Origin: Mycolicibacterium porcinum
GTDB taxonomy: Bacteria > Actinomycetota > Actinomycetes > Mycobacteriales > Mycobacteriaceae
Direction of reading: 5' to 3'
DNA length: 59,045 bases
NCBI GenBank assembly: GCA_001942045.1
Contig: MSTD01000025.1
Span: forward strand, 27,923-86,967
Below, one piece after another: positions 1-7,947 of this stretch. Numbering within the stretch: position 1 is the first letter of the stretch; each line of letters starts with the position of its first letter. A model generated the notes under the pieces. The model did no database searches and had not been told where the DNA came from. It saw only the letters and a program-made list of their open reading frames with translations. Made by a program: the position numbers and the translations under genes.

Positions 1-2
1 TG

Positions 3-512
3 GCTGCACTGACCGCCATCTTCGTCGGCGTCTCCGGCCTGTTCGGCCGGCTCGACGAGCCCCCGACGTGGGCGTCGTGGTTGCGCATCGTGGTCGGTGC
101 CGCCCTGATCGCGTTCGGTGTGTACCGCTATCTGACCCGGGCCAAGTCAGAACACAGCCCCAAGTGGATGGCCAGCCTGAGTAAGCTCACGCCGGTCCGG
201 GCCGGTGCCGCGGGGCTCGCACTCACCGTGGTGAACCCCAAAGTGCTGTTCATCTGCGTGGCAGCGGGATTGGCGATCGGCTCAGCCGGTCTCGGCCAGC
301 CCGGCGTCTGGGCGGCGGGGCTGTACTTCGTGGTGGCCGCCGGATCGACCGTGGCCCTGCCGATCTTGGCGTACGCGGTGTCGGGTGAGCGCTTGGACCC
401 CGCGCTGGCCCGGCTGAAGGAATGGATGGAACGCAACCATGCAGTCTTGGTTGCAGCGATTCTCGTGGTGATCGGCCTTCTCGTGCTCTACAAGGGAATT
501 CACGCCCTATAG
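3..512 (+). CDS. GAP-family (Sap-like) membrane protein, 5' end outside window
   Basis: The reading frame is open from the first bases of the window, so the true start lies upstream and only about 169 C-terminal residues are seen. The sequence shows several hydrophobic segments separated by short charged loops. One loop holds a Lys-Leu-Thr-Pro stretch, followed by a helix with Asn-Pro-Lys. This pattern fits the GAP (peptidoglycolipid-addressing, Sap-like) family of six-TM proteins that in mycobacteria accompany export of envelope lipids. The TTG at 81 is internal and should not be used as the start. No partner lipid-synthesis gene lies next to it here, so the cargo cannot be guessed. Confidence 0.6.
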   Translation, partial: AALTAIFVGVSGLFGRLDEPPTWASWLRIVVGAALIAFGVYRYLTRAKSEHSPKWMASLSKLTPVRAGAAGLALTVVNPKVLFICVAAGLAIGSAGLGQPGVWAAGLYFVVAAGSTVALPILAYAVSGERLDPALARLKEWMERNHAVLVAAILVVIGLLVLYKGIHAL

Positions 513-549
513 GCGACGCATTCGGCGCAAATCGGGCTACGGTGTGCGC

Positions 550-1173
550 ATGTCCGAATCCGGTTTCGGTGATTTCGAATTCGAGCGGAAGTTCTTTGTC
601 CGCGAATTGCCCGCGGCGGCAGCGTCGGATCCCGTGCCTGCGCTCATCGTGCAGGCCTATCTGTTCGCATCTGACGGATATGCGGTCCGCGTCCGGGTAC
701 AAGGGCCTGCGCCCGCGGAACTGAATGCCACTCCCGCCGACCTCGTGGCGACATTGGGCGAGGAATCGCTCGGAACCATGACCGCCAAAGGCCCCGCCGT
801 CGGCGGCACCCGCTACGAGGCCGAACGCGAGCTCGATCCATTGATCGCGGCGCAGATCGTCGGCCGATCCGAACATGTGGTCGCGAAGGTCCGCTATTCG
901 ATGTGGCTGGGCGAGGACGGCTGGATCATCGACCAGTTCCTCGGCAGAAACGCACCGCTGCTGCTCGCCGAAGTCGAGCGCGGCGGCCCCGTGGTCGATC
1001 TCGCCATTCCGTCATTCTGTGTTTCCGAGGTGTCCGAGGACGACCGGTTCCGCAATGAGCATCTGGCGCATCACCCATTCGGCACCTGGGCCGACGAATA
1101 CCGGGGCGAACTCGAACGCCGCGGCCCCAGCTTTGTAGAAAGCCTGGGGCAGAATCAGTTCGAAGGAAATTGA
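550..1173 (+). CDS. CYTH-domain protein
   Basis: A protein of about 207 residues with the CYTH signature ExExK near its N-terminus (Glu-Phe-Glu-Arg-Lys), followed by alternating charged beta strands (RVRVQ, TAKGP, EAERELD) typical of the triphosphate tunnel. CYTH enzymes act on triphosphate substrates (inorganic triphosphate, thiamine triphosphate, some adenylate cyclases), and the substrate here cannot be told. ATG 550 is chosen because a TANNNT box (TACGGT, 538-543) sits 6 nt upstream, which fits a leaderless mRNA; the GTG at 544 is too close to that box. The 3' end overlaps the end of the convergent gene at 1155 by 19 bp. Confidence 0.75.
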   Translation: MSESGFGDFEFERKFFVRELPAAAASDPVPALIVQAYLFASDGYAVRVRVQGPAPAELNATPADLVATLGEESLGTMTAKGPAVGGTRYEAERELDPLIAAQIVGRSEHVVAKVRYSMWLGEDGWIIDQFLGRNAPLLLAEVERGGPVVDLAIPSFCVSEVSEDDRFRNEHLAHHPFGTWADEYRGELERRGPSFVESLGQNQFEGN

Positions 1174-1613
1174 CCGTAGGGCTGCTGCGGGCCACGGCCC
1201 TGTGAGATCGCATAGTTCATGGCGCTGTGGACTGTGGCGAGCATGCTCTGGTACATGGGCAAATTGCGGCTCGCTTCGTCGTACATCCCGCGAAACGGTC
1301 CGCGTTCCGGCCGCTCGCCCGAACTCAACTTCTCTTGGAAGATCTCGATGAGCCGCGCGCATCTGGTCGCTTCTGCTGCCAACTCCGCGTAGGGCGCCTC
1401 GAACAGACGGTTGTTCGGCCACCGACCCCAGAACGCTTCGGAATGGGTGTACAGCCGAGCCCGCTCGACATCCAACTGGTCGGCCGCGGTTGACGGCCAC
1501 AGCATGGCGACAATGGCCATCGCGAGCAAAACAACGGAGATCACCACACCGATGACCACGAGCGCGGTGAAGCTGACGGGCGGATTTGAGCTGGCGACTA
1601 CCTGGCCACTCAT
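1155..1613 (-). CDS. small one-TM protein, paralogue P1 (second gene of unit 2)
   Basis: 152 residues, family not recognised. One hydrophobic segment at about residues 15-39 is followed by a soluble domain with the motif ARLYT-x-S-x-AFW-x-RWP, then APY-x-ELAAEA-x-RC, and near the C-terminus AMNYAISQGRGP. The same three blocks occur in the gene at 2077-2538, so the two are close paralogues. A looser RWP/APY/EA-x-RC core is shared with 1610-2020 and 2535-2999. The start ATG overlaps the stop of the preceding gene by 4 bp (ATGA), which indicates translational coupling. No enzymatic motif is visible. Confidence 0.75.
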   Translation of the reverse strand: MSGQVVASSNPPVSFTALVVIGVVISVVLLAMAIVAMLWPSTAADQLDVERARLYTHSEAFWGRWPNNRLFEAPYAELAAEATRCARLIEIFQEKLSSGERPERGPFRGMYDEASRNLPMYQSMLATVHSAMNYAISQGRGPQQPYGQFPSN

Positions 1614-2020
1614 CGTCTGGCCACCGCATTCATCGCGTCGACGACGGTGGTGATCCAGCCGCGGACGGAAGCGATCTGGGCATCGAAGTCACTCTCGTGC
1701 CCCCGACGCGCGAGACCGCGTCGCGTCTCCAGGACGAAGACCATGCGCCAACAACGCTGGGCCTCCGCTTCGAGCTCGGCGTACGGCGCGTGCCACAACC
1801 ACTGAACCGGCCAACGCGACCGGAACTGGACGGACTCGGCAGTGAGTCGCGCCTCCACTGCATTTAGTTCTCCGGAGGTTCGGCGGTCAGCCCAGAAGCC
1901 CACCAACTTCACTGTGGTGCCCACCATGACAACGGCGACCAGAATGCCGAGCCATTCCTCTTTTGTCGTCGGCACGTCCCCCCGCGCGATGAACTCCATT
2001 GCCAGCTTGTCCCCTTGCAC
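1610..2020 (-). CDS. small one-TM protein, paralogue P2 (first gene of unit 2)
   Basis: About 136 residues with one hydrophobic segment near residues 21-44. The soluble part carries F-x-x-RWP, then HAPYAELEAEAQRCW, and a C-terminal Trp/Val/Asn pattern (W-x-x-x-V-x-x-A-x-N-x-x-A-x-R). It is closest to the gene at 2535-2999, with which it shares EAQRCW. GTG 2020 is preferred because TAGGCT (minus strand, 2032-2027) ends 6 nt before it, giving a leaderless start; GTG 2026 abuts that box and ATG 1999 lies inside the protein. It is coupled to P1 by a 4-bp overlap. Function unknown. Confidence 0.7.
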   Translation of the reverse strand: MQGDKLAMEFIARGDVPTTKEEWLGILVAVVMVGTTVKLVGFWADRRTSGELNAVEARLTAESVQFRSRWPVQWLWHAPYAELEAEAQRCWRMVFVLETRRGLARRGHESDFDAQIASVRGWITTVVDAMNAVARR

Positions 2021-2026
2021 GGCCAC

Positions 2027-2032
2027 AGCCTA
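2027..2032 (-). promoter_or_regulatory. -10 box of unit 2 (P2-P1)
   Basis: TAGGCT on the minus strand fits the mycobacterial TANNNT -10 and lies 6 nt before GTG 2020. The copy ahead of the other two-gene unit has the same spacing. Confidence 0.45.
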
Positions 2033-2076
2033 GCCTCAGGATCCGGCAACCCGGCTCCTATGCGCCGCAAGGCAAT

Positions 2077-2538
2077 TCACGTGCGATAGTGCGGCGCCCG
2101 CGGACCCCTGCCTTGCGCAATCGCGTTACTCATAGCCTGGAGCAATGCGCCGCGTTTGGCCCGAAAACTGGCTCCCTCACGGTCGACGCGCCGATTGCTC
2201 TCGTGTGCATCAGCCTGCACCGCGGAACCACTTTCCTTCCCCACATAGTGTGGCGGCTTCAGGCCCATGCTTCCGAGGATCTCCTCGCACCTGGCCGCTT
2301 CAGCAGCCAACTCATCGTATGGCGCCACCCAAAGCCGCTCACCCGGCCACCGCACCCAGAACGCCGACGAAAATGTGTATAACCGGGCTAATTTCTGATA
2401 TTCCGCTTTCTTGGAATACCATATGGCCACAAAAAGAATGAGCGCAAATGTGATCCAAACTCCGCCCATAATAGCCACCACGTCGGGAACCGTTCTGACC
2501 ACCCGGGCCCGCAGGTCGAAATCGCCGGCCAATATCAC
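2077..2538 (-). CDS. small one-TM protein, paralogue P3 (second gene of unit 1)
   Basis: 153 residues with a hydrophobic segment at about 18-41, then ARLYT-x-S-x-AFW-x-RWP, APYDELAAEAARC and a C-terminal AMSNAIAQGRGP. It is the closest paralogue of P1 (1155-1613). Relative to P1 it carries a diverged basic stretch between the two conserved blocks. It starts with GTG overlapping the stop of 2535-2999 by 4 bp (GTGA), so the two are coupled. Its base composition is visibly more AT-rich than genes further along the window. Function unknown. Confidence 0.72.
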   Translation of the reverse strand: MILAGDFDLRARVVRTVPDVVAIMGGVWITFALILFVAIWYSKKAEYQKLARLYTFSSAFWVRWPGERLWVAPYDELAAEAARCEEILGSMGLKPPHYVGKESGSAVQADAHESNRRVDREGASFRAKRGALLQAMSNAIAQGRGPRAPHYRT

Positions 2539-2999
2539 TCGGAATACCCCCCGACTGCAGCCTGCTGCCCTCGGTCAGCAGCCGAGTTTAACGCCACCAT
2601 AACTACATCCACCCAATGCCGCATGTCAGCGATATCGCTAGACAACGCTTCAGCGCCACCAGGAGATGTCTTCGAATCAACCGCATCTTCTAGCATGAGA
2701 ATCAAAGCCCAACACCGTTGCGCTTCCTCGCTCAACTCAACGTAAGGCGCGTACGCCAGTTGTTCCCGCGGCCATCGCCCACGGAATTCGGCCGATCCCT
2801 TTTCTAGCCGTCGGCGATAAGCATTCGGTCGGTTGGTAAAGCACCACCACCAGAGTATGCGCACCACCAGGGCGGTCAAGGCCGCACTGATTACCACGGC
2901 GCACACGACGACGATCAGGATGGCTAGTGCTTCTTCAGGACTGTCCGGCCAACTACGCCCGCCCGCCATCGGTCCCATTGCTCCACCCAGACGCAGCAT
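2535..2999 (-). CDS. small one-TM protein, paralogue P4 (first gene of unit 1)
   Basis: 154 residues with a long hydrophobic segment at about 24-52 that ends in several Trp residues. The soluble domain has F-x-x-RWP, then APYVELSEEAQRCW, and a C-terminal W-x-x-x-V-x-x-A-x-N pattern. This makes it the partner of P2. ATG 2999 follows a TAGACT box by 6 nt and therefore looks leaderless. The gene runs divergently from the esp-like trio across a gap of about 170 bp. Function unknown. Confidence 0.72.
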   Translation of the reverse strand: MLRLGGAMGPMAGGRSWPDSPEEALAILIVVVCAVVISAALTALVVRILWWWCFTNRPNAYRRRLEKGSAEFRGRWPREQLAYAPYVELSEEAQRCWALILMLEDAVDSKTSPGGAEALSSDIADMRHWVDVVMVALNSAADRGQQAAVGGYSE

Positions 3000-3005
3000 G
3001 GCGGC

Positions 3006-3011
3006 AGTCTA
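3006..3011 (-). promoter_or_regulatory. -10 box of unit 1 (P4-P3)
   Basis: TAGACT on the minus strand, 6 nt before ATG 2999. The spacing matches the TAGGCT box before P2. Confidence 0.45.
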
Positions 3012-3171
3012 CTGTGGCCTCACAAACGAGGGCGGCGGTCGCGATGACTTCGGAAACGGTCTCCATCCGTCTGAACATCCGGCAGCCGCGCTAACGCCGC
3101 CCAAAAAGAGGTGCATTGACGCGCCAGACGCCCCTGTTAGGCTTACTCAGTCGAGCGGAAAGTGGGGATAA

Positions 3172-4110
3172 ATGGGCCTGACAGTCCTGGAGAATGCTAA
3201 GTCGTTCGCCGAATTCGTATTCGCCGTCAAGGGCACTGCCGAACACGTCGATGCCCTAGACTCGAAAACGCCAGAGGAATTGTATCTTGCTAAAGCAGGC
3301 CTAGCAGCGGACACTATTGGTGCCACCCAAATGGTCGGCGACTTAATCATAGACAAAGTCGGGCCTAAATACGTCGGTAAACTTGGGGAAAATATCAAGT
3401 TCCTCGGCGAATCTACCCCCGGATTAAAATCCGCATACAATCCGGCGCGCCAAATGAAAGGTCTGGGTACGCCCATCATCGGCGCAGCCTTATTGGCGAT
3501 CAACACAATGCAGTTGACGTGTGGCTTCGGCGATTCAGATACCGGCGACCGGTTCACCAAGGGCGCCGAGCACTTCAACACGATCGCCGACGCTTTGCAG
3601 GGCGCAACGCCTACCGATCTGTGGCATGGCACAGGATCGAATGCCTATGCCGGCGAGAATAATCGGCAGCAAGAGCGTGCCGCGACGATGAGCAAGATCG
3701 ACTCAGAAGTACAGGGCATCATCGCCAACCAGGCGGAGCAGATCGAGAAAACACGTATGGCGCTCGACATCGCGGCGACATACCTCGGCGTCTGCATCCC
3801 GATAGCGATTGTCATCGGGAGGATCCCGCCGACCGGACCGGCGAACCAGATGCTGTTCGAGATCAGCGCGGTCAGCATTGCGATGCCCCCAGCGCTCGCC
3901 GCGGTGACGGCAATGGGTTATCTGGCATTGGAGAACGCGCAAAAGTTCCAGAAAGCGGCCAGCGCCTACCAAGAGGTCGCCGCCGGTGCCAAGCCGGCCG
4001 GAGCGCCAGCAGCGTTCATGTCACCACCCGACGGGAATACGACGTCCACCCCGTGGAGCCCGTCCGACGGCTCAGCGACAGGTACCGGAGAGGGATCGAT
4101 CGATGTCTGA
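3172..4110 (+). CDS. EspA/EspE-like ESX-secretion-associated protein
   Basis: 312 residues. The N-terminal half is helical. A Trp-His-Gly-x-Gly-Ser-x-Ala-Tyr segment near residue 150, followed by Asn-x-x-Gln, resembles the EspA/EspE domain. Two hydrophobic stretches follow (about 200-220 and 235-260) and then a Pro/Ser/Thr-rich tail. It is shorter than M. tuberculosis EspA/EspE (about 390-400 residues). A good SD (GTGGGGA) precedes ATG 3172. The next gene is EspC-like and the third EspD-like, the same order as espA-espC-espD, which supports the call. The 5' half contains several TTA and ATA codons, rare in this genome, while the 3' half is GC-rich, so a mosaic or transferred origin is possible. 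Confidence 0.7.
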   Translation: MGLTVLENAKSFAEFVFAVKGTAEHVDALDSKTPEELYLAKAGLAADTIGATQMVGDLIIDKVGPKYVGKLGENIKFLGESTPGLKSAYNPARQMKGLGTPIIGAALLAINTMQLTCGFGDSDTGDRFTKGAEHFNTIADALQGATPTDLWHGTGSNAYAGENNRQQERAATMSKIDSEVQGIIANQAEQIEKTRMALDIAATYLGVCIPIAIVIGRIPPTGPANQMLFEISAVSIAMPPALAAVTAMGYLALENAQKFQKAASAYQEVAAGAKPAGAPAAFMSPPDGNTTSTPWSPSDGSATGTGEGSIDV

Positions 4111-4423
4111 CGGCATACTCGGCGTCACTGCCCCCTACGTCCGGGAACTGTCCGGCCGCCAACGCACCGCGGCGGGCTATCTCAAGGTCGGTGCGACCAT
4201 CACCGAGGGTGTCCCTGACTCGATGCTGGTCAACCACGGCACCATCTGCACTGCCAGCATCACCGCCCTGGTTTTTGCCAACAACGCCCGCGCGGCCGCG
4301 TGCGAGGCGATGGCATTCGTGTCGCAAGACATGTCTGAGAAGCTGACGGCCTCGGCCAAGCAGTATGAACGCACGGATAGCAAATCCGGAGCCGACCTCG
4401 GCAAGCAGATGCATCCACGGTGA
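4103..4423 (+). CDS. EspC/EspF-like ESX substrate
   Basis: 106 residues, close to the ~103 of EspC and EspF. The start is ATG 4103, which overlaps the end of the EspA-like gene by 8 bp and has a GGAGAGGG SD at 4087-4094. A helix-turn-helix pattern with NHGTIC in the middle resembles the NHG/HGPYC region of EspC. The C-terminal helix contains Tyr-Glu-Arg-Thr-Asp, a YxxxD type VII secretion signal. By family it is probably co-secreted with the EspA-like protein through an ESX-1-type system. No ESX core gene lies in the window. Two cysteines (TIC and AAC) are visible. Confidence 0.75.
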   Translation: MSDGILGVTAPYVRELSGRQRTAAGYLKVGATITEGVPDSMLVNHGTICTASITALVFANNARAAACEAMAFVSQDMSEKLTASAKQYERTDSKSGADLGKQMHPR

Positions 4424-4474
4424 CAAACGCGACCAGGTATTCGTTGGCGGACCCGGAACAGGTATGACTGACAC

Positions 4475-5008
4475 ATGACGCCTCACGGTTCCGACGACTG
4501 GGACGATGACGACGACAGCGGGCTCCATGCGTTCGACTTCGGCGCACCCCAGGTCGACGATGACGCATCCGATCTCGATGCTCTGCCGGATTTCGGCAAC
4601 CATGACGCAGTCGAGGAAGTCGAGGACGACGGTTTTGGTGCCATCGACGACGAGGCCGAACCTGAAGATGAAGAGCAGATCCCCGTCGTCCAGGCCATCA
4701 ATCCGCCGGGAACTGTCACCGTCACGGCTTACCTCAATGGTTCCGTCGCCCAGGTGGACCTGGACCCGAAGGTGACCAGGATGACCGAGGCACAACTTGC
4801 CGACGAGATCCGCTTCGTGGCGGGTGTGGCCGCCACGAAGGCGACGGCGGTCGTGCACGTCGGCGTCGTCAACATGATGGTCGAGCAGGGCATGGACTTC
4901 CAGGAGGCACGGGACTTCGTGGGCACGAACATGCCGTTCGCCACCCCGGAGCAGGCCGGTGAGGCCGAACTGGCGCTCGTCGCGCGGCACTCCGACCCGC
5001 GGCACTGA
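4475..5008 (+). CDS. EspD/EspH-like ESX-associated protein
   Basis: 177 residues, close to EspD (184). The N-terminal ~70 residues are highly acidic (runs of Asp and Glu). They are followed by a conserved block, INPPGTVTVTAYLNG, then Val-Asp-Leu and M-T-E-A-Q-L-A-D-E-I. This parallels the NPPRTVSVSTLMDG and MSESQLASEI blocks of EspD. EspD/EspH proteins stabilise or accompany EspA/EspC-type substrates. It ends 4 bp before the convergent TetR gene. The set lacks an EspG chaperone, unlike the espE-F-G-H arrangement. Confidence 0.72.
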   Translation: MTPHGSDDWDDDDDSGLHAFDFGAPQVDDDASDLDALPDFGNHDAVEEVEDDGFGAIDDEAEPEDEEQIPVVQAINPPGTVTVTAYLNGSVAQVDLDPKVTRMTEAQLADEIRFVAGVAATKATAVVHVGVVNMMVEQGMDFQEARDFVGTNMPFATPEQAGEAELALVARHSDPRH

Positions 5009-5012
5009 TTGG

Positions 5013-5642
5013 CTACAGCTCGGGCAACCCCAACTCCGCCGCATCGGCGGTGAGATAACGGGTCACCGTCGGGGCGAGCAGGCGTACGACCTCTTCACCG
5101 TCGAGTGTCGCCATGGGCGGCACGGCCATCACATAGCGCAGCATCGCGGTACCGACCAGGTTTGATGCGGCGAGCATGGCCCGCAATCGGGCCTGCTCGC
5201 CGCCACCCAATACTCCGGAGACCGCGGTGAGCACGTAGTCCTGCATGAACGTTCGAAATGCCACGTGCGCATCGGAATTCGAAGTTGCCGACTGCAGCAT
5301 GACCCGCATGCTGGCCGCTGTGTCCGGCGTCTCCCACATCTTCAGGTACGTGCGGACCATGCGTTCGCCGATCTGCTCGGCCGGGCCCTCCAAGGCGGCC
5401 ACCAGCACGTCGGGGTCCAGGATCAGGCGCAGCGATTCCCGGAACAGGTCGGCCTTCGAGCCGAACAGATAGAGCACCATCGACGCATCGACGTGGGCGT
5501 CCGCAGCGATGGCCCGAAGCGTCGTCTTCTCGTATCCCTCGGCCGCGAAGCGCAGCTTGGCCGCCGCCAGCACAGCGTCGCGAGACACCGGGTCACCCTG
5601 ACGGCGCCCCCGCCGGGTGGCGGTTTTCCCTGGTGAAGCCAT
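5013..5642 (-). CDS. TetR-family transcriptional regulator
   Basis: 209 residues. A basic N-terminal tail precedes a TetR helix-turn-helix (AVLAAAKLRFAAEGYEKTTLR, with Ala-Asp-Ala-His-Val-Asp and LYLFGSKADLF) at about residues 22-68. The C-terminal ligand domain ends with DGEEVVRLLAP. It is divergent from the YhgE-like membrane gene, with an inverted repeat in the shared promoter region, so it probably represses that gene and itself. The ligand is unknown. Confidence 0.85.
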   Translation of the reverse strand: MASPGKTATRRGRRQGDPVSRDAVLAAAKLRFAAEGYEKTTLRAIAADAHVDASMVLYLFGSKADLFRESLRLILDPDVLVAALEGPAEQIGERMVRTYLKMWETPDTAASMRVMLQSATSNSDAHVAFRTFMQDYVLTAVSGVLGGGEQARLRAMLAASNLVGTAMLRYVMAVPPMATLDGEEVVRLLAPTVTRYLTADAAELGLPEL

Positions 5643-5657
5643 ACATCGACCCTATCA

Positions 5658-5675
5658 TTTCAATGACTGTTGAAA
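5658..5675. promoter_or_regulatory. inverted repeat, candidate TetR operator
   Basis: TTTCAA-N6-TTGAAA has perfect 6-bp arms and lies 16 bp upstream of the TetR start. A weaker TTCA-N8-TGAA lies at 5715-5730 just before the SD of the divergent gene. Confidence 0.4.
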
Positions 5676-5741
5676 AGAATCGAACCGAGCGTTACCCTCA
5701 CATCAACCGATTAATTCAACATCGGATGAAAAGAGGGAACG

Positions 5742-6776
5742 ATGTTCTCACCCCAGGCCACGACACCCGTCCACCACGCCGCACCCGAACATGAACCGCC
5801 CGCCGCCCTGCGCGCCGCGGGCATTGTCGCCGCGTTGATCGTGGTGATCGCGATCATGGCCATCGCCTTCGGATTGCCGGCTTCGCGTTCCAAGCCCCAC
5901 AACATCCCCATCGGCGCCGCCGGACCCCAGGCCGCCACCAGCCAGATCGCCGAGCGCCTGGAACAGCAGGCCCCGGGCGCCTTCTCGGTGACCTACTACC
6001 CCGGCGAGGAAACCCTGCGCGAGGCGATCCTCAATCGAAATGTCTACGGCGGCATCGCTTTCGGCCCGGAAGGCCCTACCCTGCTGACCGCCACCGGAGG
6101 CAGCCCCGCCGTCGCACAACTGCTCACCCAGATCGGCAACGGCATCGCCGTGCACTCCGGCGTGATCCTGCACACCGAAGACCTGGCCCCGCCCACCAGC
6201 CAGGATCCCCGCGGCACCGGATTGGCCGCTTCTGCCCTGCCGATCACCCTGGCCGGAATACTGCCGGCGGTCGCACTGGTACTGGTGCTACGGCGTGAGG
6301 TGTGGACCCGCCTGATCGCCGCGATCGTATTCGCCGCGGTGGCCGGTACGACCGCCGCGGCCCTGCTCCAGTACGTGTTCGGGTCGATCGACTCGAACTT
6401 CTGGGGAGTGGCCGCCGGCCTGACCCTGGGGATCGCCGCGGCCGGCCTCACCGTGCTGGGTCTTGGCTCGCTGTTCGGCAAGGTCGGCCTCGCCATCGGC
6501 GCGGCGTTGGCCCTGCTGGTGGGCAACCCGCTGTCGGGGTTGACGGCCGCACCCGAGATGCTGCCCGCCGGCTGGGGCCAGCTCGGCCAGTTGCTGCCGC
6601 AGGGCGCCACCGCGACACTGCTGCGATCCACCGCATACTTCGGCGGCGCGGGGGCGGACCTCGCGATCATCGTGCTCAGTTGCTGGGTGCTGGCCGGGCT
6701 GACGTTGGTGATCATCGCCGCTTTGCGGCGGCCGAGCCGCACCACGCCTATGATGCAGCTCCGTGGGACTCGATGA
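5742..6776 (+). CDS. YhgE/ABC-2-like multi-pass membrane protein
   Basis: 344 residues. One TM segment lies at about 25-45, then an extracytoplasmic domain of some 120 residues, then about six TM segments from residue 165 to the end. This topology (one TM, large outer domain, TM bundle) matches ABC-2/YhgE-Pip type proteins. The outer domain contains the pattern typical of that group, with ALREAI-like (TLREAILNRNVYGGIAF). AAGAGGGA at 5731-5738 is a good SD for ATG 5742. It probably transports or exports a hydrophobic compound under control of the divergent TetR regulator; no ATPase is adjacent. The 3' end overlaps the next gene by 14 bp. Confidence 0.65.
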   Translation: MFSPQATTPVHHAAPEHEPPAALRAAGIVAALIVVIAIMAIAFGLPASRSKPHNIPIGAAGPQAATSQIAERLEQQAPGAFSVTYYPGEETLREAILNRNVYGGIAFGPEGPTLLTATGGSPAVAQLLTQIGNGIAVHSGVILHTEDLAPPTSQDPRGTGLAASALPITLAGILPAVALVLVLRREVWTRLIAAIVFAAVAGTTAAALLQYVFGSIDSNFWGVAAGLTLGIAAAGLTVLGLGSLFGKVGLAIGAALALLVGNPLSGLTAAPEMLPAGWGQLGQLLPQGATATLLRSTAYFGGAGADLAIIVLSCWVLAGLTLVIIAALRRPSRTTPMMQLRGTR

Positions 6777-7929
6777 CCGTCAAGCACTGGAGACACTCCG
6801 GAACGCTGTCGACCCCGAGCAGGGTTCCGCGCCCCTGATCCGCGACTTCTACACCCAGTGGTTCGCCACCGATCTGTCGGCCCGCGATCTGTTCCCTCCC
6901 GACATGGACAGCCAGCGCGACGTCTTCGCCCGCGCCCTCACCTGGCTGTTCGGGGAATTGATCGCGCAGCGCGCCGAGGAGCCGGTGGCGTTCCTGGCTC
7001 AACTCGGGCGCGACCACCGCAAATACGGTGTGACACAGAGTCATTACGACACCATGCAGGGGGCGCTCTACAACGCGCTGCACCGCCACCTCGAGCCCGA
7101 GTGGGATGACCGACTGGCCGAGGCCACCCGCGATGCGGTGGCACTGATCATCGGGGTGATGCGGGGAGCGGCCGACGCCGAGGACTCCCCCGCCTACTGC
7201 GACGGCACCGTGATCGAGCACCACCGCGTCACGCGCGATGTCTCGGTGATCCGGCTGCAACTCGACCAGGCGCTGTTCTATTACCCGGGCCAGTACGTCA
7301 CCGTCCAGGTACCGCAGTGGCCACGCCGATGGCGTTACCTCAGCCCGGCCGTCCCGTCCGACCGGTCCGGAGGCATCGAGTTCCACATTCGGTCGGTGCC
7401 CGGCGGCATGGTGAGCACCGCGATCGTCGCCGAGACCAAGATCGGGGACCGCTGGCGCATGTCCAGCCCGCACGGCGGCCTGCAGGTGGACCGCGACGGC
7501 GAAGACGTGCTGATGGTGGCGGGCAGCACGGGCCTGGCCCCGCTGCGCAACATCATCATGGACATGACGTTGCACGGCGAGAATCCCCGCGTGCACCTGT
7601 TCTTCGGTGGCCGCTATCCGTGCGATCTGTACGACCTGAAGACGCTGTGGCACATCGCGTCGACGAACCCGTGGCTGTCGGTGACCCCGGTGTCCGAGTA
7701 CAGCACTGACCCGCCCTGGGCCGGCCAGTATCCGAGCGTTCAGCCACCGCGCGGCCTGCACGTACGCCAGACCGGCACCCTGCCCGAGGTGGTGACCAGA
7801 TACGGCAACTGGGGCGATCGGCAGATCCTCATCTGTGGTGGCCCGGACATGGTCACCGCCACCAAAGCCGCCCTGATCGAGCGAGGAGCGCCGGCCGAGC
7901 GCATTCAGCACGACCCGCTGACGCGCTGA
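6763..7929 (+). CDS. type II flavohaemoglobin / globin-FAD-NAD(P) oxidoreductase
   Basis: 388 residues, matching the ~390-residue mycobacterial type II flavohaemoglobins such as Rv0385. The globin domain (about 1-140) has LFPPDM in the CD region and GRDHRKYGV carrying the likely proximal His. The FAD domain (about 145-245) contains YYPGQYVTV and RRWRYLSPA. The NAD(P) domain has AGSTGLAPLRN and ICGGPDMV. Classical flavohaemoglobins detoxify NO. Type II members are reported to differ at haem and FAD contacts and to have other electron donors, so NO dioxygenase activity should not be assumed. It starts with GTG 6763, overlapping the membrane gene, which suggests an operon. Confidence 0.82.
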   Translation: MGLDDRQALETLRNAVDPEQGSAPLIRDFYTQWFATDLSARDLFPPDMDSQRDVFARALTWLFGELIAQRAEEPVAFLAQLGRDHRKYGVTQSHYDTMQGALYNALHRHLEPEWDDRLAEATRDAVALIIGVMRGAADAEDSPAYCDGTVIEHHRVTRDVSVIRLQLDQALFYYPGQYVTVQVPQWPRRWRYLSPAVPSDRSGGIEFHIRSVPGGMVSTAIVAETKIGDRWRMSSPHGGLQVDRDGEDVLMVAGSTGLAPLRNIIMDMTLHGENPRVHLFFGGRYPCDLYDLKTLWHIASTNPWLSVTPVSEYSTDPPWAGQYPSVQPPRGLHVRQTGTLPEVVTRYGNWGDRQILICGGPDMVTATKAALIERGAPAERIQHDPLTR

Positions 7930-7947
7930 GGATGCCAGACTGGCGCC

